Of a stretch of 64,000 bases of DNA, positions 10,261 to 23,600 are shown one piece after another. Made by a program: the position numbers and the translations under genes. The stretch is from Boswellia sacra (taxonomy: Eukaryota; Streptophyta; Magnoliopsida; Sapindales; Burseraceae). The stretch is taken from positions 496,001-560,000 of the forward strand of contig SNVD02012968.1 in the NCBI GenBank assembly GCA_013180625.2, in the 5' to 3' direction. Positions within the stretch are counted from its first letter, which is position 1, and each line of letters starts with the position of its first letter. Below the pieces are notes generated by a model. It was not told the DNA's origin and did not search any database. It was given only the letters and a program-made list of their open reading frames with translations.

Positions 10261-10403
10261 ATAAAAATGTGGAGATATGTGTGGTCTATAGTCTCAACAA
10301 AACAAACACCACATTCATTACTAGTTGATGTTGATTGTGTAAGTTTTCCATAAAAATTATCTCTTAAGTGTTGCCCTTGATTTCCCATGTTAATTTTCCA
10401 CAA
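10260..10403 (-). pseudogene. Possible LINE reverse-transcriptase C-terminal remnant (zf-RVT-like)
   Basis: The reading frame has a short helical segment with an aromatic start and then CGVCFVETIDHTYLH, which resembles the C..C...E..HL zinc-binding tail of plant LINE/non-LTR ORF2 proteins. It is short and has no further domain. The copia element later inserted about 200 bases to its right. Confidence 0.3.
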
Positions 10404-10605
10404 TTGATGCTGAAACTTTTACAAAAACTCAGACCAATTGTCTTCAACATTTTGGCATTCAAGAATCAAATAACCTGTTTTGAAGCTGATTCTTCTATCC
10501 ATAATTATTTGTTTTGGCATTCCACATGATCAATTTAGAAAATTAATGTTTAATCTATTTCATATAAATGTCACTGATGCACCACAGATCTTTATATATG
10601 CATAA

Positions 10606-10610
10606 GAATC
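10606..10610. repeat. Target-site duplication of the copia element (left)
   Basis: GAATC here is repeated at 17697-17701, immediately outside the two LTRs. A 5-bp duplication is usual for LTR retrotransposons. Confidence 0.9.
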
Positions 10611-10928
10611 TGTTGACCCAGGTATGGCAACCCAAGAGGGGGGGTGAATTGGGTTTTTATTTATCAATACGGAATTAGAAAACTTTTCTTGAAAGATCAA
10701 AATTATTTAAATCTTTCTTTAAGAACAAAGGTGAAGAAGATGAAATAGAATGCAATCAAGAGAATGGCAATAAAGAACAATCACAAGTGCAAGTAAATAT
10801 AAAGAGATAGGGATAGAGAGAGTGCAAACTCAATTTACGTGGTTCGGCAAACCTTGCCTACGTCCACGGGCTCCTAGCTCCACGAGGTAAGCTTTCCACT
10901 AAGTTGTAGAAATCTTTACAACTTGCTT

Positions 10929-11250
10929 GATGAACAACCTCACCAAGACTTTTTCTTTCAACTCTTGATAACACCACACCAAGAGTTCTTCTTGATGAAC
11001 AACCTCACAAAGGCAACTTCCTTCAACCCTTGATAACACCACACCAAGAGTTCTTCTTGATGAACAACCTCACCAAGGCAACTTCCTTCAACCCTTGATA
11101 AACACCACACCAAGAGTTCTTCTTGATGAACAACCTCACTAAGGCAACTTTCCTCAACTCTTGATAACACCACACCAAGAGTTCTTCTTGATGAACAACC
11201 TCACCAAGGCAACTTCCTTCAACTCTTGCTAACACACAAGAGTTCTCTCA
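10929..11250. repeat. 65-bp tandem repeat in the 3' LTR
   Basis: Units start with GATGAACAACCTCAC at 10929, 10994, 11059, 11125 and 11190, and each contains AAGAGTTCTTCTT. The same array in the other LTR starts at 16160. Confidence 0.9.
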
Positions 11251-11479
11251 AGGATAACTATTATCCTTTACAATAATATCTCACTCTCACCACAATACAA
11301 GAACAAAGATGATTTTTACAACAAAAGTATAACTCTCTTCAAAGAGTAGATAAATAATATAAAAGCTCTCTAGACTTGATATTTCTCTTTCTTTTTGCTT
11401 GATAAAATACTTCTCTTGCTCTTCTTGAATGCATGGGAGAATGGCTCCTTTTATAGGCAAATGAGATGAACTTAATCAA

Positions 11480-12250
11480 GTGAAGACACCAACTCCAAAT
11501 TTTCTGCCCACCATAAAAACTGTAATTTTGTCTGCCATTTTTGTCAATGTTCTATTTGAAATTTGAAAATCTGCAAAACATAAAATATTTTCACATTTGA
11601 ATAAGCTTTCCAACGCATCAAGAATCAAGTCATTTGGATATTGGTAGCTCAAGATATGGCCAAAAAACCATTCGGTGCTCATGTGACTTGATTTTTCCTC
11701 CATGTGTCAGTCTACCGAATTGAATGATAATTCTGTCAGCCTTCCGTTTGAAATTTGAATTTCTTCAAAACATAAAAGATCTGCATATTTGAATAAGCTT
11801 TCCAAAACATTAAGAATCAAAGAATTTTGATATCTCTATCTTAAGATATGGCCAAAACACCATTCGGTGCTCATGTGAGTTGATTTTTCTTCTCTGTGTC
11901 AGTCCACCGAATTGCATGTCAATTATGTCGGCCTTCAATTTGAAATTTGAATTTTTTCAAAACATATGAAATGTTTCTCATTAAGTCATATTTCCAATGC
12001 CGCAAGAATCAAGTCATTTTGATTTTTCTACCTCAAGATATGTCCAAAGGAGTATTCGGTGCTCATGTCAGCTGCTTCCATTTGTCTTTCAACTTGCATG
12101 ATGATTTGGACAACTTGCACTTGAAATTTGAATTTCATTAAAACATATGAAATGTTATAAATTGAGTAAGCTTTCCAAAGGCTCAAGAATCACGTCATTT
12201 GGATATTTGTAGATATATATATGACTAATTGATTGAATATTGCTCATATG
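11480..12250. repeat. Degenerate ~192-bp tandem units in the LTR
   Basis: The shared phrase ATTCGGTGCTCATGT occurs at 11670, 11862 and 12054, exactly 192 bases apart. Each is followed by TTTGAAATTTGAATTTC.. and AAGCTTTCCAA. A weaker fourth unit ends near 12250. The second LTR carries the same array. Confidence 0.8.
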
Positions 12251-12465
12251 TCACATTCCTTGAGTCAATCCTTGTTCTTAAACTTTGGTGCCTTTAACAT
12301 GTAGTCTTCTCCTTAGCTTCAACACTTCATTTTAATAATCCTCTTCTTGATTTTACAATTATTTCAATGATATTACTCTTGCACATAAATAAACATGTTA
12401 GTAAATCATAATTAATCAATGTGTATTGTTATCATCAAAATTATCATGTAGCCTTATGGCTAACA

Positions 12466-12480
12466 ATCTCCCCCTTTTTG
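12466..12480 (-). other. Polypurine tract of the copia element
   Basis: The minus strand reads CAAAAAGGGGGAGAT directly before the 3' LTR, as expected for second-strand priming. Confidence 0.85.
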
Positions 12481-12768
12481 ATGATGACAAACCATTGATT
12501 GCTTTCAAATAATATCTAAAATAAAGAATGAAAATAAATCAAGAATAAACAAAAAAATGGCACTTGTTATGAATATAAGCAATCCAACCATTTCTCCCTC
12601 TTTTGTTATCATAAAAAAGATTTAATCAAATTAACTACTCCCCCTAAATATATTCTCCCCCTTAACATATGCTACCATTTAAAGATTATCATATAAAAGA
12701 AAAATTAAAACACATCCAACATGCCTACTTCTCTTCTAATTATGCAAAATCTATCTTGACTAAGGATT

Positions 12769-15680
12769 TTAGTCATATTTGGGTCTAGGGACTAATTCCC
12801 AAACTTGATTTCTCTCAAATTGGTTCAATTCTTCTTGCATAGCCAAAATCCAACTTTTCTCACTTTTGGCTTCTTTAAAAGATTTTGGTTCAAATTGAGA
12901 GACAAATGCAAAATGATTACAAAAGTTCCTAAAAGAAGATCTATTTTTCATACCTTGTGATGGTTCACCAATAATGAGATCTTTAGGGTGAGCTTTTGCA
13001 TACCTCCATTCCTTTGGTAATTCTTGGGAAGAATCATTTACTTCCACAAGCTTTTCTTGTTGAAGTTGTAATTCATCTTGGCTCTTTTCATCAAGTCTTG
13101 ATTCCTTGATTTGTCTTTCTACCTCAACAATATCATCTTCTAAATTCTTTAAAGAAATAACATTAGTTTCATCAAATTCAACATGCATAGATTCTTCAAT
13201 AGTAAGAGTCTTTTTGTTAAAACTCTATATGCTTTACTATGGTTGGAGTAGCCAACAAAAATTCCAACATCGGCTTTTGCATCAAATTTTCCAAGGTTAT
13301 CCTTGGTGTTTAAAATAAAACATTTACATCCAAAAACTTTAAAAAATCCAATGTTGGGTTTTCTTCATTTCCAAAGTTCATAAGGAGTTTTCTTTATTAA
13401 GCTCTAATATGGACTCTATTGATTATAAAGCATGCGGTATTAACGGCTTCGGCCCAAAAATATTTTGGCAAATTATTTTCAAGTAACATGGTCTTAGCCA
13501 TTTCTTGGATAGTCCTATTTTTCCTTTCAACAACACCATTTTGTTGTGGAGTTCTAGGTGAGGAAAAATTATGCTCAAAACCATTTTCATCACAAAGATT
13601 TTCAAATGCAACATTGTCTACTTCACTACCATGATCACTCCTCATGGACACAATAGAATACCCTTTTTGATTTTGGACTCTTTTTGCAAATTTTGAAAAA
13701 GCTTGTATGGCCTCATTTTTAGTTTTAAAGAACACAATAACAAAAACATAATACTTTCTACCAAGGCTTTAAGTTCTTGATGGTCCAAATAAATCCAAAT
13801 GAAGTAATTGTAGAGGCTTATTTGTTGAAATAAATTTCTTTTGTTTAAAAGAAGTTCTCACTTGTTTTCCAAATTGACAAGCATCACAAATCTTATCCTT
13901 TTCAAATTTTATTTTTTGAAGACCATCAACTAAATCATTTTTAGAAATTTTTGAAATTGTGTCCATGCTAGCATGACCTAACCTTCTATGCCACAACCAA
14001 GCATCATGATTAATAATAAAACAATTTTCTACAAGATCATTAACATCAATATCAATTGTATAAATATTACCACATCTATTATCAACAAATAATGTCTTAT
14101 TGTTACTAACATCCTTAATCACACATCTATTAGGCTCAAAAGTAACAAAATATCCCTTATCACACAATTCACTAATGCTAATCAAATCATGTCTTAAACC
14201 ATGAACAAGCAAAACATCTTTAATAATAGGTGAAGAAGGGTTACCAATATCACCATGTCTGATTACCCTTCATTTGGCATTATCACCGAAAGTCACATAT
14301 CCTCCTTTCTTGATGATTAATCTTGAGAACTTGGAGGCATCTCCGGTCATATGCCTTGAGCATCCACTATCTAAGTACCACTTGTGTTTGTCACTCCTTT
14401 GTTTCTACAATCAACATTAAAAGAGTGACTTTTTGGTACCCAAATGTTCTTGGGTCCTTGGGGGTTAGTTATGGTACTTTTTGGAACCCATATTTGTTTC
14501 AAATTAGGATTTCTCTTAATATAGCAAGAATTCACTTTGTGTCCTTTTCTTCCACAATAAGTACATGAATGATTAGGATTATTCCTAGAAGAGGCATGAG
14601 CAAAATAATTTTTAAAATACTTTTGATTTTTATGAGTTTTATATCCCAACCCTCTTTTATCAAAAACACACATTTGCTTTTGTAACATAGAATTCAAATT
14701 TGTTGTGCTTTTTGTAAAACTATCAACAATATTTCTTAAGTCATTATTTTTCTTTTTCAAAATGACATTTTCTTTCTCTAATTTATCAAAATCCTTTTGT
14801 TTTAAAATCTCATTTTCAGTTTTTAATAAATGTATTTGATTTTCCAAACTTTCAAAATCTTTTTTCCTTAAAATTTCATTTTCATTTTCTAAAGCTTCAT
14901 TTGTTTCCAACAACTCTTCTAATTGTGTTAACATGATTTTTGACTTCTTTTTGAAAGCATTGATTTTTGAATTTTGTTTATCAACTTGCACATGTAAATT
15001 TTGGAATGCTTCAAGTAATTCATCATATGAAAGCTTAGGATCATGGTTTAGAATACTTATCTCATTTTCTCTTAAAGCCATGTAGCACATGTTTGCCATA
15101 TCGCAATCTTCTTCTTCATTCTCCTTCAAGATGATTTCATGAGTAATGAGAGAACCCATAAGTTCTTCTAATGGTAGTTTGGTGAGGTCCTTTGCTTCTT
15201 GAATTGCCGTCACCTTTGGCTCCAAGATTTTGGTAGACACCTAAGAATCTTTCTCACCATTTCAACATTAGAATAAGATTTACCAAGAGATTTCAAACTA
15301 TTAATAATATCCGTAAATCTAGTAAACATTTCAGAAACTGATTCATCCGATTTCATCTTAAAAAGCTCATAACTATGAACTAGCATACTGATTTTAGATT
15401 CTTTAACTTGACTAGTTTCTTTATGAGTTACTTCAAGTGTGTGTCATATTTCTTGTGCCGTAGAACAAATAGATATTCTATTAAACTCATTTCTATCTAG
15501 AGCACAATATAACACATTCATAACTTTAGCATTCAAACTCAATTTCTTTTTATCATCTTCACTAAACTCTTTAGGTTCTTTAAACATGCATTCTCCATTT
15601 TCAATTTTGGTAGGAACAAAAGGTCCTTCCAAAACGATAAACCACAAATCATAATCAAAAGATTTCAAGAAAATACTCAT
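12769..15680 (-). pseudogene. gag-pol: Copia gag-pol remnant (gag, pre-integrase, integrase, RT start)
   Basis: Pieces from 5' to 3' on the minus strand: gag N-part (15680-15444, with W..VL.G and YCALD.NEF..I); gag centre and tail (15240-14371), a long charged coiled coil with repeated EN.ILK and a CCHC knuckle CTYCGRKGHKVNSC; pre-integrase with LWHRRLGHAS and CDACQFGK (14212-13769); integrase core with SDHGSE and PQQNGVVERKNRT (13735-13397); and the start of RT with SW..AM.EEL..F..N..WELV (13188-12769). Stops and frameshifts lie between them. No YVDD box or RNase H is present. Confidence 0.88.
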
Positions 15681-15816
15681 TCTAGTTTTCCAATAAGAGT
15701 AATCACTTCCATTAAAAATGGAGGTCTAGAAATAGAAAGTCCCTCAACATATGAAGTGGAATTAAAAGTTGCCATAGCTCAAAAATCGATTAAGATTTAA
15801 AAAATTGAGCAACCTT

Positions 15817-15828
15817 GCTCTGATACCA
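15817..15828 (-). other. Primer-binding site, initiator tRNA-Met type
   Basis: The minus strand reads TGGTATCAGAGC two bases inside the 5' LTR. This is the canonical tRNA-iMet primer site of plant copia elements. Confidence 0.92.
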
Positions 15829-15830
15829 CT

Positions 15831-17696
15831 TGTTGACCCAGGTATGGCAACCCAAGAGGGGGGGTGATTGGGTTTTTATTTATCAAAATGGATTTAGAAA
15901 ACTTTTCTTGAAAGATCAAAATTAGTTCACTATTTCTTTGAAAATAAAGGTGAAGAAGATGAAATTAGAATTTATCAAAGATGCAATCAAAAGAATAATA
16001 ATGATGAACAATCACAAGTGAAAGTAAATGTAAAGAGGAAAGGGATAGAGAGAGTGCAAACTCAATTTACGTGGTTCGGCAAACCTTGCCTACTTCCACG
16101 GGCTCCTAGCTCCACGAGCTAAGCTTTCCACTAAGTTGTAGAATCTTTACAACTTGCTTGATGAACAACCTCACCAAGACTTTTTCTTCCAACTCTTGAT
16201 AACACCACACCAAGAGTTCTTCTTGATGAACAACCTCACCAAGGCAACTTCCTTCAACCCTTGATAACACAACACCAAGAGTTCTTCTTGATGAACAATC
16301 TCACCAAGGCAACTTCTTTCAACCCTTGATAACACCACACCAAGAGTTCTTCTTGATGAACAACCTCACCAAGGCAACTTCCTTCAACCCTTGATAACAC
16401 CACACCAAGAGTTCTTCTTGATGAACAACCTCACCAAGGCAACTTCCTTCAACTCTTGATAACACACAACAAGAGTTCTCTCAAGGATAACTATTATCCT
16501 TTACAATAATATCTCACTCTCACCACAATACAAGAACAAAGATGATTTTTACAACAAAAGTATAACTCTCTTCAAAGAGTAGATAAATAATATAAAAGCT
16601 CTCTAGACTTGATATTTCTCTTGCTTTTTGCTTGATAAAATGCTTCTCTTGCACTTTGAATGCATGGGAGAATGGCTCCTTTTATAGGCAAATGAGATGA
16701 ACTTAATCAAGTGAAGACACCAGCTCCAAATTTTCTGCCCACCATAAAAACCGTAATTTTGTCTGCCATTTTTTTCAATGTTCTGTTTGAAATTTGAAAA
16801 TCTGCAAAACATAAAATATTTTCACATTTGAACAAGCTTTCCAATGCATCAAGAATCAAGTCATTTGGATATCTGTAGCTCAAGATATGGCCAAAAACCA
16901 TTCGGTGCTCATGTGACTTGATTTTTCCTCCATGTGTCAGTCCACCGACTTGAATGATAATTCTGTCAGCCTTCCGTTTGAAATTTGAATTTCTTCAAAA
17001 CATAAAAGATCTTCATATTTGAATAAGCTTTCCAAAACATTAAGATTCAAAGAATTTGGATATCTCTATCTTAAGATATGGCCAAAACACCATTCGGTGC
17101 TCATGTGAATTGATTTTTCTTCTCTGTGTCAGTCCACCGAATTGCATGTCAATTATGTCGGCCTTCCATTTGAAATTTGAATTTCTTCAAAAAATATGAA
17201 ATGTGCCCCATTAAGTCATCTTTCTAATGCCACAAGAATCAAGTCATTTTGATTTTTCTACCTCAAGATATGTCCAAAGGAGTATTCGGTGCTCATGTCA
17301 GCTGCTTCCATTTGTCTTTCAAATTGCATGATGATTTGGACAACCTTGCACTTGAAATTTGAATTTCATTAAAACATATGAAATGTTATAAATTGAGTAA
17401 GCTTTCCAAAGGATCAAGAATCACGTCATTTGGATATTTGTAGAGATATATATGACCAATTGATTGAACATTGCTCATGTGTCACATTCCTTGAGTCAAT
17501 CCTTGTTCTTAAGCTTTGGTGCCTTTAACATGTAGTCTTCTCCTTAGCTTCAACACTTCATTTTAATAAGCCTCTTCTTGATTTTAAAATTATTTCAATG
17601 ATCTTACTCTTGCACATAAATAAACATGTTAGTAAATCTCAATTAATCAATGTGTATTGTTATCATCAAAATTATCATGTAGCCTTAGGGCTAACA
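15831..17696 (-). repeat. 5' LTR of the copia element
   Basis: 1,866 bp, the partner of 10611-12465, with the same TG..CA ends and both internal repeat arrays (65-bp units from 16160, spaced exactly 65). A TATA-like TTTTATAGGC on the plus strand near 16679 is conserved in both LTRs. Confidence 0.92.
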
Positions 17697-17701
17697 GAAT
17701 C
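17697..17701. repeat. Target-site duplication of the copia element (right)
   Basis: GAATC, identical to 10606-10610. Confidence 0.9.
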
Positions 17702-17801
17702 TCCACATGCATATCGCCTAAAGTGACTTGAGGAGTGTTAACATGAGAGCTAATTAGCCATAAGAACAAAATGTACAATGGGATTAGGGATCCGCCTCTA
17801 C

Positions 17802-18272
17802 TAGGGATGAGAATAGTTTTCATATAGATAAGGTGAGGATGAGATAAAATTTTAATCCCTTAGTTTACTATTCCCCATCCCGCACTTGCCCTTCACCTAC
17901 CATTATATATAAAATATAAAATATATTTTTATTTTTATTTTCATATAATAAACTATTAGATATAAAAAATTTATAAACTTATAAATACCATTTTTATTTG
18001 ACATTTAATATGTTGATTATTGGAAAAACATAAAATTATATCATTATCTAAAAACAAAATTTTAAGTTATTTTGTTAAAACCCTAAGTTTAATTATATAA
18101 AAATATTGGCATAGGGAATGAGGTGGGGTGGGGTCGAGAAAAGCATTCCCTGCATGGAGACGTTCCATCTCTGCCCCGTCCTCAAGAAATACAAAATATA
18201 AATTAAATTCAATAACGATGTGGGGAATGGGGAGGGCCTCCCAACCCCCGCCCAGCCCCATTGCAATCCCTA
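17802..18272. mobile_element. hAT-like MITE with GGGG-rich ends
   Basis: It starts TAGGGATGAGAATAG and ends GCAATCCCTA, with inverted G- and C-rich segments near both ends (CCCCATCCCGC near 17870; TGGGGTGGGGTCG near 18123). I see no clear target duplication and no transposase. Non-autonomous hAT elements with TAGGGATG ends are common in plants. Confidence 0.5.
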
Positions 18273-18639
18273 ATTAGCTAGAAGCTAATGGGAGCCAACC
18301 ACGTTCATAGATTTTATAAGTGACATTCATTCTCAATATCATTTTCAATTCTTTTAATTATAGTTTGTTTACAGTTGCAGGGTACAAGTACAAATACTTT
18401 TAAATAAATAAACATCTAACAATTAGTTGAAATTGTTTGCACTTGTAAGTTAAGGAAATTTGGATTTTCATTTTAATAGTTTGTGTTTTTTAGTTCAAGT
18501 ACAATGTATATTAACTCTTTACCTAAGGTTACTTTTTAGGTTTATTTTGGCAAATTTTGATTAAAAATATTAAAATAATCCTCATCAAATTGTAGTAATT
18601 TTCCCTATCGCAGAATCCATTTCTTCTTGTGCTTTTTAG

Positions 18640-19153
18640 TAGGGGTGACAATTTGGGTCATGACACGCAAACACGATATGAATGCGACACGAACACGATA
18701 CACGATTAATAAATGGGTCGGATTTGTGTTGAAGGGGTTCAACATCCCAACCCGTTTAATGACACGAATAGTTAAACATATTTTGTCTATGCTTAATATG
18801 TAAGCTCATTGACTGATATAAATTATTAACTACTTACAACATATATATTATAAAACTGAAAATTTTATATTATAAAATAAATTAATTTACAAAATAATAA
18901 ATTATAATGATTTTAATAATATTTTATACCAAACAATGTTTTATATTATAAAAATAATTTTAATTGATATAAATATATAGAATATAATATAATATGCATA
19001 ACTAGGTTAAATAATTAAGTATATTATGTGAATTAAATATGACACGATTACAACAGGTGGGTAACACGTTTAATAATCGTGTCGGATCCGTGTTTTATGT
19101 CTTGGCCGAATAATTAAATAGATGACACGACACGACACGAATTATCACCCTTA
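18640..19153 (-). mobile_element. hAT-like MITE (GTGTCGTGTC family), copy 1
   Basis: About 514 bp, with ends TAGGGGTGACAATT and ATTATCACCCTTA forming terminal inverted repeats and rich in CACGACACGA motifs. It is the inverted relative of 57132-57629, sharing CACGGATCCGA.ACGATTATTAA and the AT-rich middle. The flanking 8-mers do not match well. Confidence 0.6.
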
Positions 19154-20540
19154 TTTTTCAAAGGCTAAAAATATTGATTTTAGAAGGAAATTAAACAATT
19201 GATGTATTGTGATATGAGATTTAATAAGTTAAAAAATCTATACGGTCTTTTGGATTACCAAATTGGCTCATTTGACATTATCTCCTATATAATCGAAAGA
19301 AGTTACTTTCAAGGACAAGTCTCGGTTCTCAAACTGTTTGATTAAAATAAGTTAATTGAAGAGGGGTATCCAACTTCGACGTGGCTCCTCCTTTTTTGAA
19401 ATCACTTTGATTGGACCAAACGACTATTAATTATAGAAATCCAGAGTACTCATGGGTTAATTATCACATTATTAATTTACTAAGTTTGTAGATTATATAT
19501 CAAAGGTTATAATTGATAGTTTTATTTTTAGTTAGGTTCGAAGTAAAACAACATGATAGGTTTTGCTTGCTCGCTCACTCACTTTTCAATTATGATTTGA
19601 CCTATATCCACTCAACAGCCCCCGAATCTACGGTTTGCGATTCCCTGTAAGTGTCAAAAGTGATGGCTTGTAAGTAGCCAAATGAAATACAATATTTATA
19701 GTTTGGTCAAATCTTAATGACGTAAGAAGAGTTTTTAAAGGGGTCCATGTCCTGCTCCTTGATTTCTTTCCTCCTTTTGAAAGAATGACACCCAAAATCT
19801 CGATAAGGTTGAGGTTGGCTATTTCCTATTTCTCTGTGCCCAATTCCTCAAACACAAAAAAAAAAAATATACAAATGGAACAGATTATATATTAATGCTT
19901 ATTAAATTACAGTAAATCAAAATAGGCAATCGTTGGTTATGTTATAAATTTATTTAATATTTTGTAAAATTGTTTTCAACCCCTAACTAAGTTCAAAATG
20001 GGACTGATATACTGGATTCAATTTAACCTAATTTAACTTTTTGGCTTGTAGAGAACCCTTTAAGCCTTAAGGTTGCTTTGGTACAAGTACAAGATTAGAA
20101 CTTCTCTTACAAAATTGTTGGTTGTTTACATAAACAAAAAAAAATCTTATAAAAATCTTTTTATTATTTATAAATTATTCTTAAACTGTAACTTTCATTT
20201 CACTCAAAACCCATATGAGATAACAAAAGTCCAATTACAATTACAGCGAAGGATAGGTTAGGGAACATTGGAAAATTCCCAACCAATAGTTTCCCAAAGG
20301 AAAAAAAAAAAAAAAAAAACAGAGAGAGTTGACTAGTCAGAGCTATTAGCTTGAGCATGAAAGCAGAGAGGAGTTGAGTTAAGTTGAGGAGGGTTAATAA
20401 TAATAAAATTAATGAGAGGAGTTTATATGGCTGAGCCTCGCCGTCGTCACCTAAATATGACACAAAATGCTCTTATTCAATTTGATTACTAATATCAAAA
20501 GTCGGTCTCTTTTTTGCTTATGTTTGTGTCTTTCTCCTTC
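19154..20540. other. Upstream region of the prenyl synthase gene
   Basis: AT-rich DNA without a supported gene. It contains a poly(A) tract at about 20298-20319 and ends in a CT-rich stretch (20540-20620) that looks like 5' untranslated leader. I see no clear TATA box. Confidence 0.5.
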
Positions 20541-20624
20541 TCTTTGACCGCACCGCTTCCTTTCAGTTTCTTGTAGCTTAGATCCTCTTCTTCTTCCTCT
20601 CCATCTCCCAACCGCTTTCCTAAG

Positions 20625-23600
20625 ATGTTGTTTTCTCGTGGACTTTCTCGCATTTCGGGAAATCCAAGAAACTCGCTCTTCACCTGCTGTTGGCTGCTTT
20701 CTCATCGCCCTCACCTTTCTTCTAACCACTTCCTGCTCTACGCTACTTCCCACTCTCTTGGCGTTCCGGATTCTGCTCAAAAGGTAATTATCACGTGCCC
20801 TTTTGCTTGTTTCATTTTGTTCTAGTGTAAAAATGTTAACTTGGTCGTGTTTTGAACCTTTGGAATCTTAATACGGTGTCATTCCGATGATGGGTTGTTT
20901 GTTTTGGTAACTGGGTGTGCTTTGTTTGATCCGAATGCTGTGGGGTTGTGGATATATAGTGTATTTGATTCGTCAAAAGATATGGGTCTATGTGGCTTTA
21001 ATGGAATAGTTTATGGATTATGAGCACCAATTGGCTGTAGAGATGAAATTGCAAATTTAGTTTTTAGCTCAATGATTAAAAAATGAGTGTTTAATTGAGT
21101 TGACTGTGTTCTAGTGTTAATTCGAGACTCGTTGAAGTAGCAAAGGATTTATTATGATCCAGAAGACTGTCGTTTGAGTGGTTACTGGTCAGTAATATTG
21201 TTATTTGGACTAGCCCCTGAGGTATTTTGTGTGCTTTCTTTATAAATATTGCTGGACTGTTAAGACAGGGAAATTGGAAGATGCACAAGCAATTTAGTGA
21301 TGTTGTAATCTTCATAAATATTGCTAGAATGTTCATACAAGCTAATTCTATGTTTGGAGAATATCAGCCAGTTCAAAATTATGTATTTTCCTTCAAGAGT
21401 TGGAAATGCTTCTCTTAAAGCCTCATTCCTCCCTTCCCATTTAATGGTGACTGGTTTAAAAATCACGAGTTTAAATGTCTGCATGTTTATATTACATTGC
21501 CATGGGCTGGATGAAGGCTTCAAGATTCCCTTGCTCAACTGTAGTAGGTTTGGGAAGCAATCTTTTTGACACTTTTATCACTGTTAACATTGAGAAATAT
21601 GAAGAAAGTGAAGGCTGTTTGAGCAATAGTTTCTTTTGTAAGGACTGCAAGCTTGATTTTGGATAATGGAGTAAGCAAAGCTTTTTCTAAATTGATCTCA
21701 TTTCCAAAGCGAGGATGTGTAGTAATTTCTAGGTTTGATATATTCTGTAGTGATGGACTTAGACATATTTAGTTTCTGGATTTGAATAATATCTCAGTGG
21801 CTTTTCAAATTTGACAGATATTATACTTGAGAAAGAGGACTGGCTGCAAAATCTGAAATCTACTGGTCCTTGTGTGGAATGGCCTTTCTTATAGTTGAAA
21901 TTGTATTTAATAGCAGATTTAGGAATGATTTATCACTTATCTTAAGATGGAAGGGTAAGAGATTTCTAAAGAGACTTATTTGCTTTCATTAACAAATTTG
22001 TAAGATCCTATATGTATAGCTTGTTGTACTGTGCAATTTAATATGCTGTTCTTAGAGTACAGTCCCTCAGCCTCTCTGAGTGTGTGCTTCCGGACATTTT
22101 GTATTAGATTACATAATATTTTGATCATTGTAGGGCATTCATTTACGGGGATTAGTATGTTTACTGTCTATGCTGTTTCTGGTGATTAGTAGGTTTGGGG
22201 TTGCAGAGAAGCGTATTCATCGAGTTTACCAGCTTTGCATGACATTAGACATCAAATTCATCACCAGAGCAGCTCCATAATTGAGGTTAGATGTAGTGTT
22301 TTCATTTTGTGTATTGATCTTCATGATATGCCAGCGATTTTTATTTACTAAAATTTACACCTTGTTTATTTTTTATTTTTATTTACATGAGTGATATTTT
22401 GTGTCCTAGTTCATTAGACATTCAATTTTGGTGTCCTAACTAATTGTCTTTATGCTAGTATATGCCCTGCTCTAAAAGATTATAAACTACATGAGTGTCT
22501 TTTGCTTCTTAGATTGAAGATGAAAGTAAGTCTCCTCGGTTGGTTTGTTTGGCCCCTGTGCTAATCTAATATTCATTCTCATAATTCTTCATTTAGTCAC
22601 TTTTTTTTTCCCACAATATGTGTTTTACTTGTTGTATGGTATTTGTTTATTAATTCTACTGAAATAGGAAAATACTGTTTTCCAGGAGCAACTTGACCCA
22701 TTTTCCCTCGTTGCTGATGAACTATCACTGCTTGCTAACAGGTTGCGTGCCATGGTAGTCGCTGAGGTATCTATTAGTTTTCCTCTCTCTCTCTCCTGTC
22801 CCTTTTAGTTGATGAATCTGCTTCGAAGGATAGAAGATACAATGTTTCTTCTCTGATAGGGGTCCAATTTGGAATCTTGTGATCAATTTTGGATTTACAT
22901 GTCATCTAGGTCCCTAAGCTTGCCTCAGCTGCTGAGTATTTCTTCAAAATGGGGGTAGAGGGAAAGAGGTTTCGTCCCACGGTAAAACAATAATGCTATA
23001 TTTCACTTTGGATTGTTGGATTCTATTCTCAGTTGTAGCTTACAATCTTTTTATCAATTGTAGTAGTCTTTGCTTTGACTAACTTTATTAACTTTACTCG
23101 GATGTCAGTTATATGATAATGTACAACTTGTGTGCAGGTTTTATTGCTGATGGCAACAGCTTTGAATGTGCATATACCTGAACCACTTCCTGCTGGGGCA
23201 TCAGAGGTTTTGACAACTGAACTACGTACAAGACAGCAATCTATAGCTGAGATTACAGAGATGATCCATGTCAGTTTCTATGAATTTTATATTTCTTTTG
23301 TCCAAAAGTACTTTGCATGCTATATTTATTTAGTTAGTGTTGCTTCCACTTCAAGCAACTCCTTTATAGTCCGCTTATAGACCATCATAATGATTTCCTC
23401 GGCAGGTGGCAAGCCTTCTCCATGATGATGTCTTGGATGATGCAGATACCAGGCGTGGTATTAGTTCGTTAAATTTAGTAATGGGCAATAAGGTGCTTCT
23501 CTTTTCTTATTCTTTTAAATTTGAGTTGATTCATTTCGTTTGCATCATTTATGAATATATTGGGATAGAAGTTTATGCAATAGTCTGAGTTCTTTTATAT

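Larger units (their letters stand above)
10611..12465 (-). repeat. 3' LTR of the copia element
   Basis: 1,855 bp, plus-strand ends TGTTGACCCAGG..GGCTAACA. It contains about five 65-bp tandem units and about four degenerate 192-bp units. It is colinear with the other LTR, with scattered substitutions and small indels. Confidence 0.92.
10611..17696 (-). mobile_element. Ty1/copia LTR retrotransposon, deleted for RT and RNase H
   Basis: It is complete from LTR to LTR (7,086 bp) and flanked by GAATC. Minus-strand order: 5' LTR (17696-15831), primer-binding site for initiator tRNA-Met (TGGTATCAGAGC, 15828-15817), gag, pre-integrase, integrase, the first residues of reverse transcriptase, polypurine tract (12480-12466), 3' LTR (12465-10611). 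The internal part is only about 3.4 kb. The frame stops about where the RT domain begins and the polypurine tract follows within 300 bases, so RT and RNase H have been lost. The gag type and long LTRs suggest the SIRE/Maximus side of copia, which is inference. Confidence 0.92.

Noticed and set aside
10929..11250. CRISPR-like regular repeat array
   Set aside because: Plant DNA; units are directly abutting 65-bp tandem repeats without unique spacers, inside an LTR.
20451..20780. 109-codon Arg/Lys-rich minus-strand frame
   Set aside because: It is antisense to the leader and first exon of the prenyl synthase; the composition reflects the CT-rich sense strand.
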